A stretch of 64,000 nt of DNA from an uncultured Muribaculaceae bacterium (GCA_910584365.1 CAJUAF010000009.1:1-64000), one strand, 5' to 3'. Numbered from the stretch's first letter, positions 1-8,571 are shown. Translations and numbers: made by a program. The notes: generated by a model not told the origin, from the sequence alone.

Positions 1-82
1 AGTGAACCGAATTTATTTAATTTTTAACCCCGTCCATTTTTAGTGGACAGTAGTGGCTGGATTCTACAAATGAAGGCGTTTG
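1..82. other. Window edge with short inverted repeat, possible mobile-element end
   Basis: The stretch left of the truncated TPR gene holds a 5-base inverted repeat, GTCCA at 32-36 and TGGAC at 44-48, embedded in AT-rich sequence. The neighbouring TPR gene stops abruptly here. This could be the end of an insertion element whose body lies outside the window, or a weak hairpin. No transposase is visible, so the call is only an inference. Confidence 0.2.
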
Positions 83-646
83 TCAGGGTGAAGCAATAGG
101 AGCCTTTCGGTAGGTGTCGGCGGAATACGGCGTTAAGATTGTGTCATTATATGCATATCCCTGTTTCCTGTCGCCCATTCCGAACGCCACCTGGGCCATT
201 GTGGTCAGCAGATTGTATTCGGCCGACCGGTTATCCAAGGCCCTGGCCACTTCGATTCCCTGCGTGGCGGCATCGATGCATCCCTGATAATTGCCCGAGA
301 CTGTCCGCGCGTCGGCCAGCAATGTCAGAAGATTCAGTTTCACCGCCGGATGCTCCTCCACCGAATCGGGAGCCAGCCCACGCAACGCATATCGCTCCAC
401 AAGGGAAGGCATACGCTTCTCATTATATGTCAGCCCACGCAACAGTTCGATCTTATATTGAGGCAATACCACGGCAGAGCGTTCCTGCGCAATGTCAAGC
501 AACATCAGGAGCGAATCCGGATGAGCCACAATCAGCCGGCGAAGATTCTTTTCCGAGAAAGTATCATCCGACTTCTCAGCACTCCGGACCAAAGGAATAG
601 AAACGAAGAGGACAGCCAATGCCGCCAACAGCCTGATATATTTCAT
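83..646 (-). CDS. Exported TPR-repeat protein, probably C-terminally truncated
   Basis: The 187-residue product begins with a hydrophobic signal segment (residues 1-22) and continues as a helical region with TPR-like pairs, roughly residues 30-170. Related Bacteroidetes TPR proteins are usually 500-600 residues and carry a transmembrane helix and a C-terminal HTH or kinase part; none of that is present, so the reading frame probably ends early because of a frameshift or an insertion near position 83. The start codon is at 644-646. A TAnnTTTG promoter element on the same strand lies only four bases upstream, implying a nearly leaderless mRNA. Function is not recognisable beyond protein-protein interaction or signalling; the remnant may be non-functional. 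Confidence 0.55.
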   Translation of the reverse strand: MKYIRLLAALAVLFVSIPLVRSAEKSDDTFSEKNLRRLIVAHPDSLLMLLDIAQERSAVVLPQYKIELLRGLTYNEKRMPSLVERYALRGLAPDSVEEHPAVKLNLLTLLADARTVSGNYQGCIDAATQGIEVARALDNRSAEYNLLTTMAQVAFGMGDRKQGYAYNDTILTPYSADTYRKAPIASP

Positions 647-650
647 GGCG

Positions 651-658
651 CAAATTTA
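651..658 (-). promoter_or_regulatory. Bacteroidetes -7 promoter element (TAAATTTG) for the TPR gene
   Basis: The minus strand reads TAAATTTG, a perfect match to the Bacteroidetes TAnnTTTG element, four bases before the ATG at 646. Transcription would start at or next to the start codon. No good TTTG box is seen 19-21 bases upstream. Confidence 0.45.
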
Positions 659-964
659 CTCCAAAATCTTCAATAAATCTTTCATCCGGAAGAAGAAAAA
701 CAGACTGGCGAGTCCCCTGCCTATATCCTTGGTAATATGACTATTCCAAGATACCGTACCTGAAAACGTACAAATTTCCATACTCTTGTACGGCATTTCG
801 CGCCCCTAAATCGTATAAATATACCTTCATTTATTTCATATCCTGGAATTTTATGCCGAACTTTGCCAAAGCGACAGGGAATCATCCTTTCCGGATATCC
901 CCCCTTACGCAAAAAACAACAAATAATCTTGCACAGTAACTTATTTACAATAAAATCAATCATT
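659..964. other. Intergenic region with two small hairpins
   Basis: About 300 bases without a convincing gene. It contains inverted repeats CTTGG/CCAAG (728-732 and 746-750) and CGTACAA/TTGTACG (767-773 and 786-792). A near-match promoter TAATCTTG at 924-931 could drive the lipoprotein gene downstream. The minus-strand reading frame at 721-1053 overlaps the lipoprotein and lacks recognisable features, so it is not called. Confidence 0.4.
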
Positions 965-1498
965 ATGACAACAGCTGTAAAAAAGATGTCAGCAATGCTG
1001 ACTGCCCTTGCGGTAGTGTTTGCGATCTGTCTCACTTCCTGCGGGGATGACAACGATGAACCTGAACCCGCCCCCGGTGCTACCCATCCGGCAAAAATCG
1101 GCGTGGCATACTCTTTGGAATTAGGAGATGCGTGGTGGGATTTCTTCGATATCGAAGTCTCTTACACCACCCCCGACGGCCAGTTACAGACCCGCACCGT
1201 CCATAAGGGATGGGTCTACGCAGCCTCCACCAAGTATGAGATAGCTGCCCGCGAATTTAAATTCAGCGCCAAGGCCACTCCCAAAGCCTCCCAACCCCAA
1301 ATTGATCCCAACGCAACCTATAACCTCAACCACGCATACACTTTCACCGCTTACGGATTGAAAGACAATGATGAACAGGAGTCAGTCCTTGTCCACGGCT
1401 CCGGCAGTGCCACGCTCTCCATGGCCGGTAGCAAGTTCGCGGAATATGCCGCCAAACCTCATGAAACCCTTGGCAGCGGCTCCTGGAAAATAAAATAA
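965..1498 (+). CDS. Small exported lipoprotein, unknown function
   Basis: The product is 177 residues. The start is taken as the ATG at 965, not the upstream TTG at 863, because the ATG immediately precedes a classical signal: basic KK, a hydrophobic run and an LTSC lipobox with Cys near residue 24. After the Cys comes an acidic linker (GDDNDEPEPAP), typical of Bacteroidetes lipoproteins and compatible with export to the outer membrane. The mature part looks beta-rich with no motif I can assign. It stands alone between intergenic regions and is probably a single-gene transcript. Confidence 0.7.
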   Translation: MTTAVKKMSAMLTALAVVFAICLTSCGDDNDEPEPAPGATHPAKIGVAYSLELGDAWWDFFDIEVSYTTPDGQLQTRTVHKGWVYAASTKYEIAAREFKFSAKATPKASQPQIDPNATYNLNHAYTFTAYGLKDNDEQESVLVHGSGSATLSMAGSKFAEYAAKPHETLGSGSWKIK

Positions 1499-1609
1499 GG
1501 AACATCCTGAATACTGAAAAACGCATATCTGGCCGCCGTCCTCACTCATGACACGGAGGGCAGATGTTTATATATCCTGATATTATAATCCCGGTTTATC
1601 CAAGCAAAT

Positions 1610-2647
1610 ATGCGACTTTCCGTACTTCTCACGCGTCAAATCCTGACGTCACTCATGCTGATTGCTGCGGCTACCTCCTGTCAGGCTACCGATTCTCCCG
1701 ACCCCCAGGAATATATCCCCTTACCTCCCGATTATTCGGATGAAAAGATGTGGGTTTCCTACCAGAATGACCATACCGGCGACGGCATCGACGTTTTCTA
1801 TATTCCCTCGACATGGGAATATGACTACACCACTCCCGACGGCCGCATCTGCCATTACGCCGATCCCTCTGTCGAAGCACATCGCGACGACATGAAAACA
1901 GAAATTGACGGCATCGCCGGTTATATGGGCAAAGACAATAATTTCTACTCTCCCTATTACCGTCATATCTCCCTTGACAGCTGGGCGACTCTCAACGAAG
2001 ACACCATCAACCGGCGCTTTCACGACGTAGCTTTCCAGGACGTCAAACGCGCCTTCGGTTACTTTCTGAAAAACCGGAACCAGGGACGTCCGTTTGTGCT
2101 GGCCGGATTCAGTCAGGGAGGCAAATCGGTTGTTGAACTGCTGAAAATCCTTGCGCCGCAGGAGCGGGAGCGACTGGTGGCCGCCTACGTTATGGGTTAT
2201 AAAGTCACCCCCGAAGATGTCGCTGCCGCGCCCTGGATTAAAGGCGCCCGCACAAGCGATGACACCGGCGTTGTAATCAGCTATAATTCCGTTTCGGATG
2301 TCCGGTATATCAAGCCCGTGGTAGCGGCGCCGACCGTAATGTGCATAAATCCCGGCAACTAGCGCACCGACGATGTCCCCGCCGAACTCGATGGAGGTGT
2401 GACCGTAGCTATGGACCCCCAATACAATGTGCTGGTCGTCACAGGCTATGATGGCAGCGCCCTCCCCAATATCCTCGGGATTCTCAACGTAGGCGACTAC
2501 CACGGAGCCGAACCATGGCTTTACAGCGACTGTCTTTCCGAGAATCTTAAAACACGCATCCGGGCTTTCCGCCACAGTCCGCGCCCCGCGGATCCCGAAG
2601 CTCCCTCTGCCCTCCCCTTGCGTAAAAGTCTTCCTCCCGTGCGCTGA
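1610..2647 (+). pseudogene. DUF3089 alpha/beta-hydrolase-like lipoprotein interrupted by an in-frame TAG
   Basis: The frame opens at 1610 with a lipoprotein signal (TSC, Cys24) and a DUF3089 domain; the hydrolase nucleophile elbow GFSQG is at residues 166-170 (Ser168). A TAG codon at 2360-2362 (codon 251) stops translation, but the same frame continues without further stops to 2647 and clearly continues the domain (NPGN-stop-RTDD, then the expected C-terminal half). In DUF3089 relatives this position sits in an NPLNWRTD-like motif, so TAG most simply replaces a Trp TGG by one base. Intact length would be 345 residues. The truncated 250-residue form lacks the C-terminal strand carrying the rest of the active site. 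A sequencing error or a recent nonsense mutation are both possible. Confidence 0.75.
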
Positions 2648-2698
2648 CAAATCGGCCTCCATTCGGGGAAACCATGCTGCAATGCTCCGTGTTATTCT

Positions 2699-2737
2699 AT
2701 AAGTAACTGTTCATAATTCTTCCGGAAAGTTACTTAT
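2699..2737. promoter_or_regulatory. 10-bp inverted repeat upstream of the nitroreductase, candidate operator
   Basis: ATAAGTAACT at 2699-2708 is perfectly repeated in inverse orientation as AGTTACTTAT at 2728-2737, with a 19-base spacer. The right arm ends 25 bases before the nitroreductase ATG. Two half-sites about three helical turns apart suit a dimeric or looping repressor, but a leader hairpin is equally possible. Confidence 0.45.
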
Positions 2738-2762
2738 CCGTTTAACTTATCCCTTTACAGTC

Positions 2763-3515
2763 ATGACTCCGAAATCCGTATCCGAAACCTTGCTCGAGCG
2801 CCGCAGCATCCGCCGCTACGAATATGATCCCGTCCCCGACGAAGATATGCACTTTATTTTCGACGCGATCCGTAACACCCCGACGAGTTACAACGCCCAG
2901 CAGTATTCGGTCATAGACATCACCGACCCAGATCTTAAGGAACAGCTCTATAAGCTGACAAACCAGAAGCAGATCAAAACCTGCTCCCATTTTCTTGCTT
3001 TCTGCGCCGACTTCAACAAAATCGCGTGCGCGGCAAAGGCCAAAGGCGCTGAGATGCCGGAAATCTACGACACTGCCGACGGTCTTATTCTCGGTACGGT
3101 CGATGCCTCCCTGGCGATGATGAGCGCAGTTGTCGCCGCCGGTTCCCGCGGCCTCGGAACCTGCTGTGTCGGCTATGCCCGCACGGCCGCTCCCGATGAG
3201 ATCTCCGCACTTCTCCGTTTGCCCCGGCACGTCTACCTGGTCTGCGGTCTGGCCATCGGTATTCCACGCGAACAGCCCGACCTCAAGCCAAAACAGCCCC
3301 TCAGTCTAATCGTCCATCCCGACACCTACCGCCAGGATGACCTAACTCCCGACCTCCTTGCCTACGACTCGGAAGTCACGGCCTACAACGCCACCCGCAG
3401 CGGCACCAGGACCGACAACGACTGGGTGACCCACATCCTGGGCTACTACCGAGAAGCTCTGAACTACACCATGCTCGCCTCCCTCCGCCGACGCGGCTTC
3501 AACCCCGCCAAGTAA
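2763..3515 (+). CDS. NfsA-like nitroreductase / NADPH-dependent flavin oxidoreductase
   Basis: The 250-residue protein starts with the nitroreductase signature (ERRSIRRYE, residues 12-20), binding FMN phosphate through the Arg-rich loop, followed by the conserved P-T-S-YN-AQ segment (about residues 40-48) and a Gly-rich stretch near 120 (AAGSRGLGTCCVGYAR). Its length fits NfsA-type FMN enzymes, which reduce nitro compounds, quinones or flavins with NADPH in the cytoplasm. The physiological substrate cannot be told from sequence. The gene appears monocistronic and has a palindromic candidate operator just upstream. Confidence 0.85.
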   Translation: MTPKSVSETLLERRSIRRYEYDPVPDEDMHFIFDAIRNTPTSYNAQQYSVIDITDPDLKEQLYKLTNQKQIKTCSHFLAFCADFNKIACAAKAKGAEMPEIYDTADGLILGTVDASLAMMSAVVAAGSRGLGTCCVGYARTAAPDEISALLRLPRHVYLVCGLAIGIPREQPDLKPKQPLSLIVHPDTYRQDDLTPDLLAYDSEVTAYNATRSGTRTDNDWVTHILGYYREALNYTMLASLRRRGFNPAK

Positions 3516-3691
3516 TCTTCCCCTAAGATAAACATCGCCCTATTTTTCGCCCGGATGGCGAAGATGTCGGCAGAATGGTTCGGATGGCAGACGCCTGTGG
3601 ACGAAGGTGAAAGAAGTTGACTGAAGTCAATGGCCCAATCCGAATCCCGCAGACGACCCAGATGAGCCATTTTGCCACACCTTTCTTTATG

Positions 3692-4060
3692 TCAGTTTTC
3701 TCTGTTATACAGATCTTCGTATTCGGCCAATAAGCGTTCTATATCTTTTTTCAATTCAGGGATATGCCGAATAACCAGGCTCCATAAGAACTCCGGTTGC
3801 ACATTATCATAAGCGTGTATAATTCTGTTGCGTGTATCAATAATGGCACGAGCGTTGGGAATTATTACCGATGAATCTGTTTTTCTAATTCGGTTTATTG
3901 CCTCTCCCATGATCTCAACCTTACGCTCTACAACACACTTCCGCATTATATCTTTTTCAAACAAATCATATCTGTTTGGAAAATCAACAAAACAGCTTTC
4001 CATATCAAGGATAGCGTCCATAACATCCTGGAGATACGTCAGGATTTTTTCATCAGCCAT
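3692..4060 (-). CDS. hepT: HepT-family (DUF86) ribonuclease toxin
   Basis: The 122-residue helical protein carries the HepT active-site motif R-X4-H-X-Y at residues 77-84 (R77, H82, Y84). In characterised MntA-HepT systems HepT is a HEPN ribonuclease that attacks RNA, including tRNA 3' ends, and is neutralised by AMPylation of the motif Tyr by its partner. The start codon overlaps the stop of the upstream nucleotidyltransferase by eight bases, so the two are translationally coupled. The active-site residues look intact. Confidence 0.85.
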   Translation of the reverse strand: MADEKILTYLQDVMDAILDMESCFVDFPNRYDLFEKDIMRKCVVERKVEIMGEAINRIRKTDSSVIIPNARAIIDTRNRIIHAYDNVQPEFLWSLVIRHIPELKKDIERLLAEYEDLYNREN

Positions 4061-4358
4061 AAATCAGTTGTTTCGTGCGGTTGATATTAGCTATGAAATA
4101 TTTATTTCTGAGCCCTTTTGCTTCAATCAGATCCACTTTACGATTAAACAGAAGTTCCAGAGCGTCCCTAAAACTAAAATAGTTGCTCACATAATCAAAC
4201 TTGTCAGGGTCCGCCGGCTCGAAGTCCACAAGCAGGTCAACATCGCTCCGGTCATTGAATCTATCGGTCAGGATAGAGCCAAAGACAGACAACGACTTGA
4301 CTCTATGACTCCGGCAAAGGTCGAAAATCCGTTGCAGATTCAGTTCAATCAACTTCAT
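4053..4358 (-). CDS. mntA: MntA-family nucleotidyltransferase antitoxin
   Basis: The 101-residue protein has the minimal nucleotidyltransferase motif GS-X10-D-X-D (G27, S28, D39, D41). Family knowledge: MntA transfers AMP groups onto the HepT tyrosine, inactivating the toxin. Here it precedes hepT with an eight-base overlap, the canonical arrangement. A TAnnTTTG element on the same strand at 4379-4386 is about 20 bases upstream of the ATG. The pair is more AT-rich than its surroundings, consistent with lateral acquisition. Confidence 0.85.
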   Translation of the reverse strand: MKLIELNLQRIFDLCRSHRVKSLSVFGSILTDRFNDRSDVDLLVDFEPADPDKFDYVSNYFSFRDALELLFNRKVDLIEAKGLRNKYFIANINRTKQLIYG

Positions 4359-4378
4359 ATACAGTGGTGTTATAAGTG

Positions 4379-4386
4379 CAAAGATA
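4379..4386 (-). promoter_or_regulatory. -7 promoter element (TATCTTTG) for mntA-hepT
   Basis: The minus strand reads TATCTTTG, a full match to TAnnTTTG, 20 bases before the mntA ATG. No clear -33 TTTG is visible at the usual distance. Confidence 0.5.
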
Positions 4387-4442
4387 CGGATTCTTTCTGA
4401 TATTCATACGTTCCGGAGCTGAAAATTGTTTGCTCACAAAAG

Positions 4443-4488
4443 CATAAAGACTGCGCCGTAAAGAATTCTTTGCGGCGCAGTCTTTATG
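4443..4488. terminator. Strong bidirectional-looking hairpin terminator downstream of mutB
   Basis: A near-perfect 46-base palindrome: a 16-bp arm at 4443-4458 pairs with 4473-4488, enclosing AAAGAATTCTTT, itself palindromic. The minus-strand copy is followed by TATGCTTTTGTG, giving a T-rich tail suited to terminating mutA-mutB. It lies 28 bases beyond the mutB stop. Confidence 0.85.
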
Positions 4489-4515
4489 GGTTATCGGGAT
4501 TTGTCTGCCGGGGAA

Positions 4516-6657
4516 TTATTCTTCGCCGGAGAGGATTTCAAGCATACGGATGGCCGAGGCGGGGATGCGGGTACCGGGGCCGAAGATGGCGGCTACGCCA
4601 GCCTTATAGAGGAAGTCGTAATCCTGGGCCGGAATCACACCGCCGGCGGTCACCATGATATCGTCGCGTCCCAGCTTCTTGAGTTCTTCGATTACCTGGG
4701 GAATCAGCGTCTTGTGACCGGCGGCCAGAGAGGAGACGCCGAGGATATGGACGTCGTTCTCGACAGCCTGACGGGCAGCCTCGGCGGGAGTCTGGAACAG
4801 CGGCCCCATGTCGACGTCGAATCCGCAGTCGGCATAACCGGTAGCTACAACTTTGGCACCGCGGTCGTGGCCGTCCTGGCCCATTTTGGCAATCATGATA
4901 CGGGGCTGACGACCTTCGCGCTTGGCGAATTCCTCGACCATCTTGCGGGCCTTGAGGAAGTCGGGATCGTTCTTTGTTTCTGAGGAGTACACGCCTGAAA
5001 TAGTTCTGATTACAGCTTTATAACGGCCTACGACCTCTTCGCAGGCATCGGAAATCTCACCGAGCGACGCACGCAGACCGGCAGCCTTAACGGCCAGGTC
5101 AAGCAGGTTACCCTTCTTGGTGCGCACACATTCGGTAATGTCGGCAAGAGCTTTCCTGACGGCCTCTTCATCGCGCTCCTTGCGGAGTTCCACAAGACGG
5201 CCAACCTGCTCGTTGCGCACCTCGGTGTTGTCGATTTCGAGGATGTCGATGGGATCCTCATGCTCGAGACGATATTTGTTGATACCGACGATTGTCTGGC
5301 GTCCGGAGTCGATGCGGGCCTGAGTGCGGGCGGCAGCTTCCTCGATACGGAGCTTGGGCAGGCCGGTCTCGATAGCCTTCGCCATACCGCCGAGTTTCTC
5401 GATTTCCTGGATATGCTCCCAGGCGCGGTGGGCGATTTCGTTTGTGAGCGACTCCACGTAGTAGGAACCAGCCCAGGGGTCGATTTCCTTGCAGACCTGA
5501 GTCTCGTTCTGGATATAAATCTGGGTATTGCGGGCGATACGTGCCGAGAAATCGGTGGGAAGCGCGATAGCCTCATCGAGGGCATTGGTGTGGAGACTCT
5601 GGGTATGGCCCAGGGCGGCGCCCATAGCCTCGATACACGTGCGGCCAACGTTGTTGAAAGGATCCTGCTCCGTCAGCGACCATCCGGAAGTCTGGGAGTG
5701 GGTACGCAGGGCGAGCGACTTGGGATTCTTCGGGTTGAACTGGCTTACGATCTTGGCCCACAGCATACGGGCGGCGCGCATCTTGGCGATTTCCATGAAG
5801 AAGTTCATGCCGATGGCCCAGAAGAAGCTCAGACGGGGAGCGAAAGAGTCGATATCCATTCCGGCGTTGACTCCCGCACGAAGGTATTCAAGACCGTCGG
5901 CCAGAGTATAGGCAAGCTCGATGTCGCAGGTGGCACCGGCTTCCTGCATATGGTATCCGGAAATCGAGATCGAGTTGAACTTCGGCATATTCCGGGAAGT
6001 GAACTCGAAGATATCGGCGATAATGCGCATCGAGAATTCGGGAGGATAGATATAGGTGTTGCGCACCATGAACTCCTTGAGGATGTCGTTCTGGATTGTG
6101 CCGGCCATCTCCTCGAGCTTGGCTCCCTGTTCGAGACCTGCGTTGATGTAGAAGGCAAGCACTGGAAGAACAGCGCCGTTCATTGTCATGGAGACAGACA
6201 TCTTGTTCAGGGGGATACCGTCAAACAGCACCTTCATGTCCTCCACCGAGCAGATGGACACACCGGCTTTACCGACGTCACCGACAACGCGGGGATGATC
6301 TGCATCGTAGCCGCGGTGGGTGGCAAGGTCGAACGCCACAGAAAGACCTTTCTGGCCGGAAGCGAGGTTACGGCGATAGAAAGCGTTGGATTCGGCAGCA
6401 GTGGAAAAACCGGCGTACTGGCGGATAGTCCAGGGGCGGATGGCGTACATACCGCTGTACGGGCCGCGCAGGAAGGGGGGCAGACCGGCTACATAGTCGA
6501 GATGCTCCATCCCTTCGAGGTCTTCCTTAGTGTAGACCGGTTTTACCGGAATCAGTTCCGGGGTGAGCCAGTCTTGCTCGGGATCGCGGGCGGGAGCCGC
6601 AGCCGGCGCGCCAAAGGCGTCGGCAAGAATATCTATATTTTTGAAATCGGGTTTCAT
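4516..6657 (-). CDS. mutB: Methylmalonyl-CoA mutase, large (alpha) subunit, B12-binding
   Basis: The 713-residue protein has an N-terminal TIM-barrel substrate domain (about residues 50-560) and a C-terminal cobalamin-binding domain with the base-off motif D-X-H-X-X-G (D595, H597, G600). It interconverts succinyl-CoA and (R)-methylmalonyl-CoA using adenosylcobalamin, the key step of the succinate-to-propionate route in gut Bacteroidales. Length matches the family. It lies nine bases downstream of mutA on the same strand, so both subunits are made from one mRNA. A hairpin terminator follows. Confidence 0.97.
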   Translation of the reverse strand: MKPDFKNIDILADAFGAPAAAPARDPEQDWLTPELIPVKPVYTKEDLEGMEHLDYVAGLPPFLRGPYSGMYAIRPWTIRQYAGFSTAAESNAFYRRNLASGQKGLSVAFDLATHRGYDADHPRVVGDVGKAGVSICSVEDMKVLFDGIPLNKMSVSMTMNGAVLPVLAFYINAGLEQGAKLEEMAGTIQNDILKEFMVRNTYIYPPEFSMRIIADIFEFTSRNMPKFNSISISGYHMQEAGATCDIELAYTLADGLEYLRAGVNAGMDIDSFAPRLSFFWAIGMNFFMEIAKMRAARMLWAKIVSQFNPKNPKSLALRTHSQTSGWSLTEQDPFNNVGRTCIEAMGAALGHTQSLHTNALDEAIALPTDFSARIARNTQIYIQNETQVCKEIDPWAGSYYVESLTNEIAHRAWEHIQEIEKLGGMAKAIETGLPKLRIEEAAARTQARIDSGRQTIVGINKYRLEHEDPIDILEIDNTEVRNEQVGRLVELRKERDEEAVRKALADITECVRTKKGNLLDLAVKAAGLRASLGEISDACEEVVGRYKAVIRTISGVYSSETKNDPDFLKARKMVEEFAKREGRQPRIMIAKMGQDGHDRGAKVVATGYADCGFDVDMGPLFQTPAEAARQAVENDVHILGVSSLAAGHKTLIPQVIEELKKLGRDDIMVTAGGVIPAQDYDFLYKAGVAAIFGPGTRIPASAIRMLEILSGEE

Positions 6658-6666
6658 AAGGGAAGA

Positions 6667-8571
6667 TTATTTTTTGAGAAGACGGCTGTTGAAATCCTGG
6701 AGGGTCTGGAGTACGTTGCTCTTGACGTGGATGAAATTGTTGATTCCGAGAGCCTTGAGGTCATCGGTGCAGGCAGGGGCGCCGGCAACGACGAACTCGG
6801 CCTTTCCGTCGAGGAGCTTGAACGCCTCGGGAGCGAATTCGGCATATTCGTCATCCGAAGAACAAAGCACCACGATATCGGCTTTCGCCTCCATGGCGGC
6901 GTCAATGCCTTCCTTGACTGTCTGGAAGCCGATGTTGTCGATAATCTCGTAACCGGCGCAGCCGAAGAAGTTCGAGGAGAACTGGGCGCGGGCCAGACGC
7001 ATGGCCAGGTTGCCGATTGTCAGCATGAACACCTTCGGGCGGTTGGAGGCAGCCTCCGTGGCCAGGCGCAGCAGCTCGAAATCGCTTGCCATGCGCTTGG
7101 TGTTGAGCGACTTTTCAGGATCGGTGGAGCAGTTACCGCCGCATCCGCAGGAGTGTCCCTCCTTAGCATCACCTTTGACATCGGCTTCTTCGGCAGCAGC
7201 CGATGAGCCGGCCGCAATCTTGTCGGCGGCAAACTCGTTGAAGTTGGGGAACTGGTTGGTGCCCAGCAGAATTTCCTTGCGGCGCGCCATATCCTCATGG
7301 CGTTTGGCGGCGGAGGCGTTAACGGCCTTCTGGACGTCGCCGTTATCCACACAGGCGAAAAATCCGCCTTTATCCTCCACTTCCAGGAACAGCTTCCAGG
7401 CTTCTTTGGCGATGGAAACCGTCAGGGTCTCCACGTAGTAAGAACCTCCGGCGGGGTCGGCCACCTTGTCGAGATGGCTCTCCTCCTTCAGCAGGAACTG
7501 CTGGTTGCGGGCGATGCGCTCCGAGAATTCGTCAGGAGTCTTGTAGGGGACATCGAAGGGGGTTACCGTCAGCGAATCCACGCCGGCCAGGGCTGCCGAC
7601 ATAGCTTCCGTCTGGCTGCGCAGAAGGTTCACATGGGCATCGTAGAGGGTCTGGTTGAAACGGGATGTCACGGCGTGAAGGGCCATCTTGCAGTCGGCTT
7701 TCTCAATTGGCTTGTACTGCTCGGCAATCTGGGCCCAGAGCATACGGGCGGCGCGGAACTTGGCCAGCTCCATGAAGTAGTTGGAGCTTACACCCATATT
7801 GAACTTTATGCGGTCGGCAATCACAGCGGATTTCACTCCCGCCTCAGTCAGCAGAGTCATCCACTGTGTGCCCCAGGCCAGGGCATAGCCGAGTTCCTGG
7901 AAGATATAGCATCCGGCGTTGTTGAACACCACCGAGTTTACGGCAAGGCAGCGCAGCGCCGGTACGTCGGCCACTACATCGAGGATAGCGACAGCTTCGG
8001 CTGCCACGGCCTTGGCGTCGACGGGAGCGCCATGACGGAACGCGCGTTTCAGAGGATCATAATTGATGGAGCCGCGGAATACTTTCTCCAGTTTGCGGGC
8101 CTTGATCCACTCCACAAGCGCGGACGCAAATTCAAGCGCCTTCCGGGGACAGGTCGAGAAGTTGAGTTCCACTTCCTCCACATTGATGTCTTTCAGAAGT
8201 ACGTCAAGAGTCTCGACAGTAGGCTCCTTCACTGTGAATCCCAGCGAATTGACCCCTTTTCCGAGGACATCGAGAGCCACGCGGTTGGCTTCCGCGGGGT
8301 CGGTGGAGAGAATCTCCTGGCGGGTAAGCCAGTGATTATTGTCGCGGGTGCCGCGCACATACGGGAATTCCCCGGGGAGCGAGCCTGTGGTCTTGAAATC
8401 GGCTATATCTTCCCGGCGGTACATCGGCTGCACCGAGAAACCCTCGTTGGTTCTCCACACCAGTTTCTTTTCAAAAGGTACGCCCTTGAGGTCGGCGTCT
8501 ACCTTAGCTTTCCATGTCTCGTATGAGACCGGAGGAAACTGGGTGAACAGTTTTTCTTTATTTTCTGCCAT
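6667..8571 (-). CDS. mutA: Methylmalonyl-CoA mutase, small (beta) subunit
   Basis: The 634-residue protein aligns in layout with MutB but lacks the D-X-H-X-X-G cobalamin motif in its C-terminal domain, as expected for the non-catalytic beta subunit of the heterodimer. It is first in the mutA-mutB operon. One unusual element is a Cys/Gly-rich patch, HSCGCGGNC (coded at 7129-7155), in the linker between the barrel and the degenerate B12-like domain; it could bind a metal or be a disordered insertion. A 5' leader of roughly 200 bases separates the start from the best promoter match. Confidence 0.95.
   Translation of the reverse strand: MAENKEKLFTQFPPVSYETWKAKVDADLKGVPFEKKLVWRTNEGFSVQPMYRREDIADFKTTGSLPGEFPYVRGTRDNNHWLTRQEILSTDPAEANRVALDVLGKGVNSLGFTVKEPTVETLDVLLKDINVEEVELNFSTCPRKALEFASALVEWIKARKLEKVFRGSINYDPLKRAFRHGAPVDAKAVAAEAVAILDVVADVPALRCLAVNSVVFNNAGCYIFQELGYALAWGTQWMTLLTEAGVKSAVIADRIKFNMGVSSNYFMELAKFRAARMLWAQIAEQYKPIEKADCKMALHAVTSRFNQTLYDAHVNLLRSQTEAMSAALAGVDSLTVTPFDVPYKTPDEFSERIARNQQFLLKEESHLDKVADPAGGSYYVETLTVSIAKEAWKLFLEVEDKGGFFACVDNGDVQKAVNASAAKRHEDMARRKEILLGTNQFPNFNEFAADKIAAGSSAAAEEADVKGDAKEGHSCGCGGNCSTDPEKSLNTKRMASDFELLRLATEAASNRPKVFMLTIGNLAMRLARAQFSSNFFGCAGYEIIDNIGFQTVKEGIDAAMEAKADIVVLCSSDDEYAEFAPEAFKLLDGKAEFVVAGAPACTDDLKALGINNFIHVKSNVLQTLQDFNSRLLKK

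Noticed and set aside
721..1053. A 110-residue minus-strand frame ahead of the lipoprotein
   Set aside because: It overlaps the lipoprotein signal region, has no signal or motif, and its composition fits AT-rich intergenic sequence.
2360..2362. Stop codon reassignment or selenocysteine/pyrrolysine-type recoding at TAG
   Set aside because: pyrK in the same window ends naturally at TAG, the aligned residue is an ordinary Trp, and no downstream recoding element is evident; a nonsense mutation or sequencing error is simpler.
5260..7206. A 648-residue plus-strand open frame opposite mutB/mutA
   Set aside because: It is antisense to two clearly conserved mutase genes; high-GC codon bias on the minus strand creates long open frames opposite it. 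No signal, motif or promoter supports it.
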